Source: Fluviicola sp. (lineage in GTDB: Bacteria; Bacteroidota; Bacteroidia; Flavobacteriales_D; Crocinitomicaceae). Taken from it: a DNA stretch of 64,000 nt. Below, one piece after another: positions 25,967 to 33,705 of this stretch. Each line of letters begins with the position of its first letter. The first letter of the stretch is position 1. The position numbers were made by a program, and so were the translations under genes. A model generated the notes under the pieces. That model saw only the letters and a list, made by a program, of their open reading frames with translations. It ran no database searches and had not been told where the DNA came from. The stretch spans positions 1-64,000 of the forward strand of contig JARWZO010000008.1 of NCBI GenBank assembly GCA_029866325.1, written 5' to 3'.

Positions 25967-26752
25967 ATGATGCAACGTGGTCTGATGCTTTCACTTCTGG
26001 TGAGTCTGGTTTCGCTAACCGCTTTTTCACAACAACCGAAAAAGAAAAAAGACCGTTTTCCATCCTATTTCGGATTAACGGCTGCTCCGATTTTCGGGAG
26101 TAATTTTATCGGTTCCAAAAGCACATCTTTTCAGGATACAACGCTTTTAAGCACAACATCGTTTACACAAAAAACAGGATTTACGTTCGGAGCATCTGTA
26201 CGAATAGGCATTACAAAACTCATTAGCATCGAAACAGGTTTGTATCAGGTAAGACGTAATTTTGACGTAGATATGTCTTATCCCGATTCGAATGTATTTG
26301 GAAATAAGCGCTTGAGTTTTGTCAATTACGATATTCCGATCAATGCACTTTTTTACGTTCAGCTTTCGGAACGCTGGTACATGAATGCTGCATTGGGCCT
26401 TTCAATTGTTCATTATCCGAGCGATGTGCGCGATTCAATTCTCCCCGGTGGAAAATACCTTTTGCAAATGGAAGGTCGTCGTGTGGAACGCACGCATTTT
26501 GCTTCCGGAGCAGGAATCGGCTTTGAATTCCGCACCAAAAAAGCAGGTACGTTTTATTTTGGGGGATCGGCTAAAATTCCATTCCGACCCATTTTCCTTG
26601 GTGTAGGTTTTGTAAAAAAGAGTGGTTCAGCCAACGATATCATTTCAGTTGGAAGGGTAAATGGCTCCTATTTCTCCATCGAAGCGCGCTATTACTTGCC
26701 TACTTTCAAACAGAAAGGCGAACAATTCAAACCCGGTCCGATTGAACAATGA
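25967..26752 (+). CDS. Outer-membrane beta-barrel protein
   Basis: 261 residues from ATG 25967 (25970 also possible); the upstream frame to 25910 precedes the signal peptide (MMQRGLMLSLLVSLVSLTAFSQ). After a basic linker (PKKKKDRF) the chain alternates polar and hydrophobic residues with many aromatics at strand ends ('YFGLTAAPIFGSNF', 'GFTFGASVRIGI', 'SIETGLYQVRR', 'FSIEARYYLP'), typical of 8-stranded OmpA/PorT-like barrels. A PorT/OMP_b-brl assignment is plausible but not certain. It overlaps the cupin gene by 4 nt (ATGA), so they are co-transcribed. Confidence 0.75.
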   Translation: MMQRGLMLSLLVSLVSLTAFSQQPKKKKDRFPSYFGLTAAPIFGSNFIGSKSTSFQDTTLLSTTSFTQKTGFTFGASVRIGITKLISIETGLYQVRRNFDVDMSYPDSNVFGNKRLSFVNYDIPINALFYVQLSERWYMNAALGLSIVHYPSDVRDSILPGGKYLLQMEGRRVERTHFASGAGIGFEFRTKKAGTFYFGGSAKIPFRPIFLGVGFVKKSGSANDIISVGRVNGSYFSIEARYYLPTFKQKGEQFKPGPIEQ

Positions 26753-27225
26753 GACATCCTGAAGCACAATTATTGATCGAAAACCTTGGTTTGTTACCAC
26801 ATCCAGAGGGTGGTTTTTACCGCGAAACGTATCGATCAAGTCAGCAGTTGGAACAACAAGATCGTTCACTCATGACATCGATTTTCTTTTTATTGACCGA
26901 TACGGATATTTCGCGTTTTCACCGCATTACCGCCGATGAATGCTGGTATTTTCACGCAGGTAACCCAATTGTTGTGCATACATTGAATGAAAACGGACAC
27001 CATGAATTTGTATTGGGAAATGATGTCGCACAGGGACAGCTACCGTTTTATCTCGTAAAAGGTGGAACTATTTTCGGTTCATCTGTGCTAGGAGATGACG
27101 GTTACGGATTGGTTTCATGTGCGGTAGCGCCGGGGTTTGATTTCCGCGATTTCGAGTTGTTTGATACGGAGACATTGCTCAAGCAGTTTCCCACCCACGA
27201 AGCCATTATCAGGAAGATGAAATGA
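26749..27225 (+). CDS. Cupin_5 (DUF985) family protein
   Basis: 158 residues. 'LLPHPEGGFYRETYRS' (15-30), 'TSIFFLL', 'FHRITADECWYFHAGNP' (about 57-73) and 'GYGLVSCAVAPGFDFRDFEL' match the DUF985/cupin_5 family, small double-stranded beta-helix proteins of unclear function, with some members proposed to be sugar isomerase-like. Start overlaps the preceding barrel gene stop by 4 nt. Confidence 0.88.
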   Translation: MRHPEAQLLIENLGLLPHPEGGFYRETYRSSQQLEQQDRSLMTSIFFLLTDTDISRFHRITADECWYFHAGNPIVVHTLNENGHHEFVLGNDVAQGQLPFYLVKGGTIFGSSVLGDDGYGLVSCAVAPGFDFRDFELFDTETLLKQFPTHEAIIRKMK

Positions 27226-27257
27226 TTCGTATCGGCTAGCCGACAAAATAGTTCCCA

Positions 27258-27368
27258 CCAGCCTTAAGCTGACAAAGATTATAGCTCTCAGCCTGAGGCT
27301 GACTAGCCTGAATTTAATGGGTGTAGTTACATGTAACGATAAGCGCTGTCAGCCTGAGGCTGAAGCGC
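27258..27368. repeat. Cluster of CAGCCT..AGGCTG palindromes
   Basis: TCAGCCTGAGGCTGA occurs twice (27288-27302 and 27349-27363) and a decayed form CAGCCTTAAGCTGA once (27259-27272). The third copy extends to GCGCT/AGCGC outer arms (27343-27368), a 12-bp stem with one bulged G. It lies between convergent genes with no U tract. Confidence 0.7.
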
Positions 27369-27407
27369 AAAAATCCGTGCATCTGTGGGAGACAATGCTA
27401 ATTAGAA

Positions 27408-28703
27408 TTAAGAAGGCAATCTGCCCATCAACTGCCGTACATCCCTTCCACTTGGGTTTTCGAATAACTCCAGTTCAAAAGCTTCAACCGTAGCAAACAA
27501 ATGATCGAAAATATCACCCATCACCCGTTCGTAACCATTCCATTCTTTGTCTTTGGTAAAACAATACACTTCTAACGGAACACCATTCGGAGTTGGTGCT
27601 AATTGTCTTGAAATCAGGGGCATTTCATGATTCACTTCGGGGTGATTGGCCAAGTATTTTTCTACATACATTCTGAACAACCCGATATTGGTTTGGCGTC
27701 GTGCATTGATCGATTCGTCCACATCAAAACCGTGTTCTTTGTTATAAGCCTCTATTCCCGATTGTGTTGTTTTGATGTATTCTTCCAATACTCTGATTGA
27801 ACTTAGTTTTTTAAGCAATTCATCCGAAGCAAAATGAATGGTATCAATCTGAATAAATATCGAACGTTTAATTCGCCTTCCGTCCGATTCCTGCATTCCG
27901 CGCCAGTTGATAAACGAATCACTGATAAATGCATAGGTTGGAATCGTAGTAATCGTCTTATCAAAGTTTTGCACTTTTACGGTTGCCAGATTAATTTCCT
28001 GCACCGTTCCGTCGGCGCCGTATTTATCCATGGTTACCCAATCGCCTAGGCGGATCATATCGTTCGCCGCCAATTGAAGGCTTCCCACAAAACCCATAAT
28101 CGTGTCTTTGAACACTAATACCAAAATGGCGGTCATGGCTCCAAGAGAAGTGAGGAAAAACAACGGTGATTGATTGGTAACGCGCGCAAGAATCAGAATT
28201 ACAAAAATACCTGTAATAATGATTTTAGTAATCTGAAAATAGGATTGAACGGGTTTGTCTCTGTAAACTTCCTTTTCCTGTAAAATATCGCGCAAGGCAT
28301 TCAATGTACGGTTGATGGAAACCAAAATCACCAAAATGATCAAGACGTCTAATACGCGGTTGGCTGCTACATTCCAAGTGGGATATTGGTAAAAAACAAT
28401 GGAAAAAAAGTGTTCCATGAAAGTCAGCGGCAGCAAAAACGCAATTGCTCGGAAAACTTTGTTGTTAATCAGGTGATCGTCCCAGGTTGTGGAAGAACGG
28501 TCTGCAATCAAACTCAAGCCACGCAATAAAATCTGGCGTGCAATCCACCACATGATCAACGAAATAAGAATCGTTGAGAGGAATAACCCAATGGCCCAAA
28601 ACGGCGCTTGCTCCTGAAAAGTAGCTTTGTCTAAGTACCATTCTCCCGAGCTGTTTCGGTGAATGTAGAAATTCCGGATCCAATCAATGATAAATTCCTT
28701 CAC
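27408..28703 (-). CDS. MscS-family mechanosensitive ion channel
   Basis: 431 residues, GTG start. Several membrane helices (about 30-50, 78-100, 110-130, 155-175, 178-200) are followed by the MscS pore helix and beta domain: 'DTIMGFVGSLQLAANDMIRLGDWVTMDKYGADGTVQEINLATVKVQNFDKTITTIP' region (about 200-255) and 'FINWRGMQESDGRRIKRS'. The C-terminal cytosolic region (~290-431) resembles YbdG-type MscS proteins. It opens on membrane tension or osmotic downshift. It is divergent from the CPBP protease gene; the two -7 boxes overlap at 28711-28727. Confidence 0.93.
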   Translation of the reverse strand: MKEFIIDWIRNFYIHRNSSGEWYLDKATFQEQAPFWAIGLFLSTILISLIMWWIARQILLRGLSLIADRSSTTWDDHLINNKVFRAIAFLLPLTFMEHFFSIVFYQYPTWNVAANRVLDVLIILVILVSINRTLNALRDILQEKEVYRDKPVQSYFQITKIIITGIFVILILARVTNQSPLFFLTSLGAMTAILVLVFKDTIMGFVGSLQLAANDMIRLGDWVTMDKYGADGTVQEINLATVKVQNFDKTITTIPTYAFISDSFINWRGMQESDGRRIKRSIFIQIDTIHFASDELLKKLSSIRVLEEYIKTTQSGIEAYNKEHGFDVDESINARRQTNIGLFRMYVEKYLANHPEVNHEMPLISRQLAPTPNGVPLEVYCFTKDKEWNGYERVMGDIFDHLFATVEAFELELFENPSGRDVRQLMGRLPS

Positions 28704-28710
28704 GCTTTGT

Positions 28711-28727
28711 TATTTTTGTCAAAATTA
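28711..28727. promoter_or_regulatory. Two opposed -7 boxes facing each other
   Basis: Plus strand TATTTTTG (28711-28718) points to the CPBP gene and minus strand TAATTTTG (28727-28720) points to the mscS-like gene. Each box lies in the other's start region, so the two promoters should compete. Confidence 0.45.
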
Positions 28728-28735
28728 ATCAGAAT

Positions 28736-29281
28736 TTGAGCAAGATACGTGTTTATCTGATGGGACTCATCACCTTGTTGATGGTTCCGTTGGCTTGGTT
28801 GCTGCAAGGCATGCCTCCCTTGGTTGAATTCTTTCGCTTCGATGAGTTAGATTCGGCGTGGACACCCATTGGAATCGAGTTTGGCTTATTGTTCGGCGCG
28901 TTGATGTTATTGGCTACCAGTACCGAAAGTGCCAAAATCAGTTTTCGTCATCAGATTTTACTGATTCAATCGTTTCGGCTTTCCATACTGGATTGCTTGT
29001 TTTTATCATTGTGCGCGGGCATAGGCGAAGAATTTTTGTTTCGAATTGCATTACAAGAGTGGATTCCGCCGCTGCTCAATGCCATTTTGTTTGTAGCAAT
29101 TCACGGCTATATTCACCCAAAAGATTGGTCGGTAACAAAATTCGGATTGCTAGTGTTGGTTTTTATCATTGCATTGAGCTTTGCCGTTTACGAACAAGGG
29201 ATTTGGTTTTGTATTGCTGCTCATGCGGCCTACGATTTTTTGTTATTCTTCCATTGGAGTCGTCAAAAATCTGTTGATTGA
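28736..29281 (+). CDS. CPBP-family intramembrane metalloprotease
   Basis: 181 residues from TTG 28736; ATG 28760 (MGLITLL) is an alternative. It is polytopic with the Abi/CPBP motifs: E98E99 and R103 (GEEFLFR), F119xxxH123 (FVAIH) and H163xxxD167 (HAAYD). Homologues are CAAX-prenyl-protease-like enzymes; in bacteria roles include bacteriocin self-immunity and membrane protein processing. Substrate unknown. Its 3' end overlaps the convergent LRR gene by 19 bp. Confidence 0.85.
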   Translation: MSKIRVYLMGLITLLMVPLAWLLQGMPPLVEFFRFDELDSAWTPIGIEFGLLFGALMLLATSTESAKISFRHQILLIQSFRLSILDCLFLSLCAGIGEEFLFRIALQEWIPPLLNAILFVAIHGYIHPKDWSVTKFGLLVLVFIIALSFAVYEQGIWFCIAAHAAYDFLLFFHWSRQKSVD

Positions 29282-30003
29282 ATCACCAAACGGCTGGTTT
29301 TGCGAGCGAAAATGCAGGTTGGCAACACCACCGAAGGATCAATCACCAAACGTTCCAAAAATCGCAGATCGCAAATAGATTCAGGAACCTGAATCAAAAA
29401 TCCGGAGCGATAAATGCGTAATTCTCGCAAGGCGTTCAGCTGATTTAAAGCCGTATCCAGTTCCTTTAATTCATTGTACCCAAGGTCGAGCACCTGTAGC
29501 TTGGTTGCAGAAAATAATTGTTTCGGTAATACGGTCAACGCATTGCGTTTCAGGTTCAGTTGTTCCAGTTTTTTCAATTTCCCCATCGAATCGGGCAAGT
29601 GAATCAGTCGATTGTTATTGAGGTAGAGCCATTCCAGGTTTTCGAGTTGACACAAACAATCGGGTAAACTGTCAAGGTTGTTATACGCCAAACTCAAAAT
29701 GCGCAGCGATTTCAATTGACAGAGTTGTTCGGGAAATTCCTTAAACTCATTTTTGCCCAAATACAACACTTCCAACTGCTTTAACTGTGAAATTTCATCG
29801 GGAATTGTGCTTAATTTGTTACCAAACAAAGACAATGAGGTTAAAGCGGTATCCGAGAGCACTTCCATAGGGAAATCGGTCAGCCCTTTTCGGTCAAAAT
29901 TAACTCCTTTCCGACCTGTAGCGAGTCTGGAAGTATAAATTGTACAACCTGAAATGAGCAAAATAAATGTGCCAAACAGGGCGAAAACGCTACTTTTTAC
30001 CAT
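29263..30003 (-). CDS. Leucine-rich-repeat lipoprotein
   Basis: 246 residues. The signal peptide has lipobox LISGC (Cys20), predicting a lipid-anchored protein. Residues ~53-210 hold about seven 22-23-residue leucine-rich repeats (LEVLYLGKNEFKEFPEQL, LEWLYLNNNRLIHLP), which form a protein-binding solenoid. No effector domain is attached. A near-consensus box TATTTTTA stands 6 nt before the ATG. It converges with, and overlaps by 19 bp, the CPBP protease gene. Confidence 0.88.
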   Translation of the reverse strand: MVKSSVFALFGTFILLISGCTIYTSRLATGRKGVNFDRKGLTDFPMEVLSDTALTSLSLFGNKLSTIPDEISQLKQLEVLYLGKNEFKEFPEQLCQLKSLRILSLAYNNLDSLPDCLCQLENLEWLYLNNNRLIHLPDSMGKLKKLEQLNLKRNALTVLPKQLFSATKLQVLDLGYNELKELDTALNQLNALRELRIYRSGFLIQVPESICDLRFLERLVIDPSVVLPTCIFARKTSRLVIQSTDF

Positions 30004-30071
30004 TACAGGTAAAAATACATAAAGAAATGACGCAACTATTCTCTAAATTAGCTGTCTTAAGATTAAACCCT

Positions 30072-30087
30072 TTGGCATACTTGTTGC
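30072..30087 (+). promoter_or_regulatory. Candidate sigma-54 (-24/-12) promoter
   Basis: TTGGCATACTTGTTGC has GG at 30074-30075 and GC at 30086-30087 with exactly 10 bp between, matching TGGCAC-N5-TTGC of RpoN promoters in all invariant bases. Predicted start is near 30099, about 19 nt before the ATG at 30118. Confidence 0.55.
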
Positions 30088-30117
30088 CAAAAACAGTGAA
30101 CTAAAAAAAAGAATACC

Positions 30118-30441
30118 ATGATTAAAATAGCAGTATTGGCAATCGCTTTAGTAATGGGAAGCATTGCTTTTGGACAAGGAACTCCTGAAGAAAGAGCGTA
30201 TAATCTGACGACCAGAATGGTTACAGAACTAGCTCTAGATGGCGATCAGGCTCTTAAGATTTCGGATATCAACATGGGAATTGCACAAAAAAATGAAGGA
30301 ATTCGTACAGCAACCAATATTTCTGATGAGCAAAAACAAGAGATTTTGTTATCGAACGATGCCGCTCGTTTGCAAATGTACCAAGGTGTTTTAACTGATG
30401 CTCAGTACGCACAAGCTGAAGCGATTGAAGCAGAATTGTAA
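30118..30441 (+). CDS. Small exported helical protein
   Basis: 107 residues with a signal peptide (1-19, MIKIAVLAIALVMGSIAFG). The mature part is predicted helical, with a pattern like the Spy/CpxP- and DUF4890-type proteins of Bacteroidota (TPEERAYNLTTRMVTELAL ... ALKISDINMGIAQ ... LQMYQGVLTDAQYAQAEA). A periplasmic stress-related role would fit that resemblance but is inference. It is a single gene with a sigma-54-like promoter and its own terminator. Confidence 0.75.
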   Translation: MIKIAVLAIALVMGSIAFGQGTPEERAYNLTTRMVTELALDGDQALKISDINMGIAQKNEGIRTATNISDEQKQEILLSNDAARLQMYQGVLTDAQYAQAEAIEAEL

Positions 30442-30465
30442 TACTATTTGAACTTCGGTTCTATT

Positions 30466-30494
30466 GAAAACCTCGGATATTTTCCGGGGTTTTC
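30466..30494 (+). terminator. Hairpin terminator
   Basis: GAAAACCTCGG (30466-30476) pairs with CCGGGGTTTTC (30484-30494), 11 bp with one G-T pair, 24 nt after the stop codon. The T run that follows is short (GCGTTTT). Confidence 0.65.
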
Positions 30495-30581
30495 GCGTTT
30501 TATAGGATTTCGATTGTCCCCTAATTGATGTCCCGATTGTCATTAGACGAAAACATATATGTTTAACTTATAGTAAAAACG

Positions 30582-30923
30582 ATGAATGAATACCTTTTAT
30601 TAATCCGTGAGAACCTTGAAACTTATGGTAAAATGACTCCTCAGGAAATGCAGGAAGACATCGAAAGACATGTAAAATGGGTAGAACAGTTGGTTGCAAA
30701 CGGAAATTTCAAGACCGGAAATCCGTTGATGCCAATGGGAACCTCTATCAAAGGTGATCTTGTTACCGACGGGCCTTTTATTGAAACAAAAGAAGGCGTG
30801 AGCGGTTATTATTTCCTGTTAGCCAATTCACTGGAAGAAGCAACTGCAATAGGCAAAGGTTGTCCATCTTTAGCCGCAGGCGGGACGATCGAAATTCGCG
30901 AAGTCATTCAAACCGGAAATTAA
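30582..30923 (+). CDS. YCII/DGPF-domain protein
   Basis: 113 residues. It contains the DGPF signature 'VTDGPFIETKEGVSGYYFL' (about 62-80) of the YCII-related family (dimeric ferredoxin-like fold). In many bacteria DGPF genes stand next to ECF42-type sigma factor genes, exactly as here, and are regulatory targets or partners. Molecular activity unknown. It is 7 nt upstream of the sigma factor gene. Confidence 0.9.
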   Translation: MNEYLLLIRENLETYGKMTPQEMQEDIERHVKWVEQLVANGNFKTGNPLMPMGTSIKGDLVTDGPFIETKEGVSGYYFLLANSLEEATAIGKGCPSLAAGGTIEIREVIQTGN

Positions 30924-30930
30924 CCAATCG

Positions 30931-32211
30931 TTGCAAAAGCAAGATCAGATTCACCAGCTTACAGCCCATCTTTTCCGGGAAGACTCGGGAAAGATGGTTG
31001 CTTTTTTGTCGGCCAGGTATGGTATAAATCAATTGGATAGTGTGATGGATATTGTGCAGGATACCTTTGAAGCCGCACTTTCCAAATGGCGTTTTTCAGG
31101 AATTCCGGATAATCCTTCGGCTTGGCTAATGCAGGTTGCAAAAAACAAGGCCATTAATGCCTTAAAACACGATGCAACAACCACGGGAATTTCTTCCGAA
31201 CTTTATCTTGCTCATGCTGAAAATGAACTACCAGTCGATTTTTCACTTTCAGAACAGGAAATCACCGATAGTCAGCTGAGACTGCTTTTGTTGTGTTGCC
31301 ATCCGGAATTCTCATCAAAAAATCAGATCATTATTACCCTACATATTTTATGCGGATTCGGTGTGCCTGAAATTGCGAATGCTCTCTTAATGAAAGATGA
31401 AGCCGTGAAGAAAGCACTTCTTCGATGTAAGTCCTTCCTCAGGAAATCCGGCGATTTGATGACTAACGAATACCTTTTTCAGGCAAATCAGCAAACGCAA
31501 ACGGTGCAAACCATTATTTACCTAATTTTCAATGAAGGTTACAAAACCACCCGCAGTATGGAAGCCATCAATCATGATTTGTGCTACGAAGCCATACGAC
31601 TTGCGAAACTTCTTACCAACAGTCGCAGTGCGGGTCAACACCAAACAGAAGCCCTTCTTGCTCTTATGTTTTTCAATCTTTCGCGATTCACAGCAAGGAT
31701 CAATACCTCCGGTGAATGGTTAACCTTGGAAGAGCAGGATCGCAGTAAATGGAACAAGGTATTTATTGAAGAAGGGTATTATTACCTCAATCTGGCTACA
31801 CAATCGGATCAGTTGAGCCGTTTTCACCTCGAAGCGATTATTGCCTCTATTCATTGCGCTGCCTCTTCTTTCGAAGAAACAAACTGGCAACAAATTGTTG
31901 CTCTGTATAGGCAGCTTGAACAACTTACTCCAAAATCTCCTTTTATTACGCTCAACAAAATTATCGCAGAAAGTTATGTATCAACGGCGATTGAAAGCTT
32001 ACAATCACTTGATAAAATTGCAGGCGATTCACAACTCAAAAACAACTTTTTGGTTCCGGCAACTCGGGGCGATATTTATCAGCGAGAACACGCATTTCAA
32101 GAAGCAATCACTGCTTACACACAAGCAATGAAATTAGCAGTTTCGGCAAAGGACAAAGTTTTGCTTCAGAAAAAAATTACCCAATGTCAATTAAAATCTA
32201 GGAAAACATGA
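30931..32211 (+). CDS. ECF sigma factor with C-terminal TPR-like extension (ECF42 type)
   Basis: 426 residues, TTG start. Sigma region 2 (about 20-85, 'VMDIVQDTFEAALSKWRFSGIPDNPSAWLMQVAKNKAIN') and region 4 (about 115-170, 'IALHILCGFGVPEIANAL'-like) are followed by a ~250-residue extension (DUF6596, then TPR-like helices to the end). This is the ECF42 architecture, which lacks an anti-sigma factor; activity is thought to depend on the C-terminal extension. It is operonic with the DGPF gene upstream and a DUF2461 gene downstream (ATGA overlap). Confidence 0.9.
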   Translation: MQKQDQIHQLTAHLFREDSGKMVAFLSARYGINQLDSVMDIVQDTFEAALSKWRFSGIPDNPSAWLMQVAKNKAINALKHDATTTGISSELYLAHAENELPVDFSLSEQEITDSQLRLLLLCCHPEFSSKNQIIITLHILCGFGVPEIANALLMKDEAVKKALLRCKSFLRKSGDLMTNEYLFQANQQTQTVQTIIYLIFNEGYKTTRSMEAINHDLCYEAIRLAKLLTNSRSAGQHQTEALLALMFFNLSRFTARINTSGEWLTLEEQDRSKWNKVFIEEGYYYLNLATQSDQLSRFHLEAIIASIHCAASSFEETNWQQIVALYRQLEQLTPKSPFITLNKIIAESYVSTAIESLQSLDKIAGDSQLKNNFLVPATRGDIYQREHAFQEAITAYTQAMKLAVSAKDKVLLQKKITQCQLKSRKT

Positions 32212-32882
32212 GTCATTTTAATTCGTCATTTTTGACATTCTTTCGAGAACTTGCAACGAATAACAACAGTGAGTGGTTCAATCAAAACCGCAAAACATAC
32301 GAAAAAGAGGTTAAAAAACCGTTTTCGGATTTTGTGGAAGAAATGATTCGCCGCATTCAAGAGCAGGAACCGGATTTGCAGCTTAAACCCTCAGACGCCA
32401 TTGCTCGTATCAATAAGGATATTCGTTTTTCAAAAGACAAAACACCTTACAATACGCATGTCTCTGCAAATATTTCAGTTTACGGAAAAAAGGATAAGTC
32501 CTACCCCGGATTTTTCTTTCGATTATCGCCCGAAAACATTGAAATTTACGGTGGGGTTTATGCAGCCGAAAACCATGTAATTCAAGCCATTCGAACATTC
32601 ATTTTAGCCAATATCAGCGATTTTAAAAAAGCTTATGGAGATCCGCTTTTTATCGAAAAGTATGGTGCTATTCAAGGTGAAAAGAGTAAACGAATACCCC
32701 CTGAATTCAAAGAGGCTGTTCTTCAGGAACCATTGATCGGCAACAAACAATTTTACTTTTCGGCTACCTTACCTGCAACCTTGATTTCATCGCCACAACT
32801 AGCCGATCAATTGATGGAGTATTACATGGCAGCTAAAAAAGTGAGTAATTTTTTAAGATTGGCCCGCACTGATTTAAAATGA
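32208..32882 (+). CDS. DUF2461 family protein (second copy)
   Basis: 224 residues, overlapping the sigma factor stop by 4 nt. It has the same motifs as the protein at 37-726: 'FFRELATNNNSEWFNQNRKTY' at the N-terminus and 'IARINKDIRFSKDKTPYNTH' around 64-83. Overall divergence is large, so the duplication is old or one copy was acquired. Its place behind an ECF42 sigma factor suggests shared regulation (inference). Confidence 0.88.
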   Translation: MSHFNSSFLTFFRELATNNNSEWFNQNRKTYEKEVKKPFSDFVEEMIRRIQEQEPDLQLKPSDAIARINKDIRFSKDKTPYNTHVSANISVYGKKDKSYPGFFFRLSPENIEIYGGVYAAENHVIQAIRTFILANISDFKKAYGDPLFIEKYGAIQGEKSKRIPPEFKEAVLQEPLIGNKQFYFSATLPATLISSPQLADQLMEYYMAAKKVSNFLRLARTDLK

Positions 32883-32943
32883 CCTGGTTTTTATTTGATC
32901 CAAATAAATGAAAAACAATCAATTACAGACCAAAGTAAACGGA

Positions 32944-32998
32944 CGTAATATTGCAAATTGGCATATCAAATAAACACTCGTAATTTCGCAATATTACG
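32944..32998. repeat. 55-bp palindrome family, copy C
   Basis: CGTAATATTGC (32944-32954) and GCAATATTACG (32988-32998). Interior AAATTGGCATATCAAATAAAC as in copy E. A single copy between the convergent DUF2461 and msrA genes. Confidence 0.85.
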
Positions 32999-33010
32999 AA
33001 CGTTTTCGCA

Positions 33011-33541
33011 CTACTTCAAGCGCGCTCCAAAGACCTGTTTAAACTTCTCTACTTTCGGACGAACAACCGCCTGACAATAAGCATTCCCCGGATTGAGTTC
33101 GTAATAATCACGGTGATAATCTTCTGCAGGATAATAATTTGTGAGTGGCGAAATTTCCGTTACAATCGGATTGTTCCAAACACCTTCTTCGGTTAACCGC
33201 TGCTTATAATTTTCGGCAATATCTCGTTGCTCTTCATCGTGAAAGAAAATCACAGAGCGATACTGTGTACCGATATCATGCCCTTGACGGTTAAGTTGTG
33301 TCGGATCATGCACAAACCAAAAGACTTCCAATAATTCGTCAAATGAAATTAGCGCATCATCATAAACCACACGCGCTACTTCTGCATGTCCTGTTGTTCC
33401 TGCACACACTTCTTTGTAAGTTGGGTTATCTGTTTTCCCTCCGGAATAGCCGGATTCGACACTGATAACACCGTTTAATTCTTTATAACACGCCTCGATG
33501 CACCAGAAACATCCTGCGCCTAATGTCGCTTCTTTTGTCAT
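33011..33541 (-). CDS. msrA: Peptide methionine sulfoxide reductase MsrA
   Basis: 176 residues. The catalytic motif GAGCFWC has the nucleophile at Cys11 and Cys14 beside it, followed by 'VESGYSGG' and 'QYRSVIFFHDEEQ'; the C-terminal 'NAYCQAVVRPKVEKF' is also standard. It reduces (S)-methionine sulfoxide in proteins with thioredoxin. A -7-like box TAACTTCA lies 4 nt before its ATG. Confidence 0.97.
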   Translation of the reverse strand: MTKEATLGAGCFWCIEACYKELNGVISVESGYSGGKTDNPTYKEVCAGTTGHAEVARVVYDDALISFDELLEVFWFVHDPTQLNRQGHDIGTQYRSVIFFHDEEQRDIAENYKQRLTEEGVWNNPIVTEISPLTNYYPAEDYHRDYYELNPGNAYCQAVVRPKVEKFKQVFGARLK

Positions 33542-33545
33542 GGGA

Positions 33546-33553
33546 TGAAGTTA
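33546..33553 (-). promoter_or_regulatory. -7-like box TAACTTCA, 4 nt before the msrA ATG
   Basis: The minus strand reads TAACTTCA-TCCC-ATG. Two of four TTTG bases differ, but the spacing matches the other leaderless-type genes. Confidence 0.35.
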
Positions 33554-33556
33554 GGG

Positions 33557-33651
33557 AGTTTTTTAGTTTGATAGTCACTTGAGTTAATGAGTTTTTTTAA
33601 GTTTAATAGCGTTTTAACTAGAAAATTTAAAAACTCAACGACTAAAAAACT
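33557..33651. repeat. A+T-rich inverted repeat of GAGTTTTTAAGT-type words
   Basis: AGTTTTTTAGT (33557-33567) and ACTAAAAAACT (33641-33651). Related words (GAGTTTTTAAGTT) recur in the gaps after 19750 and 62533. Confidence 0.45.
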
Positions 33652-33705
33652 GTTTCCAGTACATCTGTTTCATTAGATAAAACGTTTATTTGTAAAAAAA
33701 AGCCC

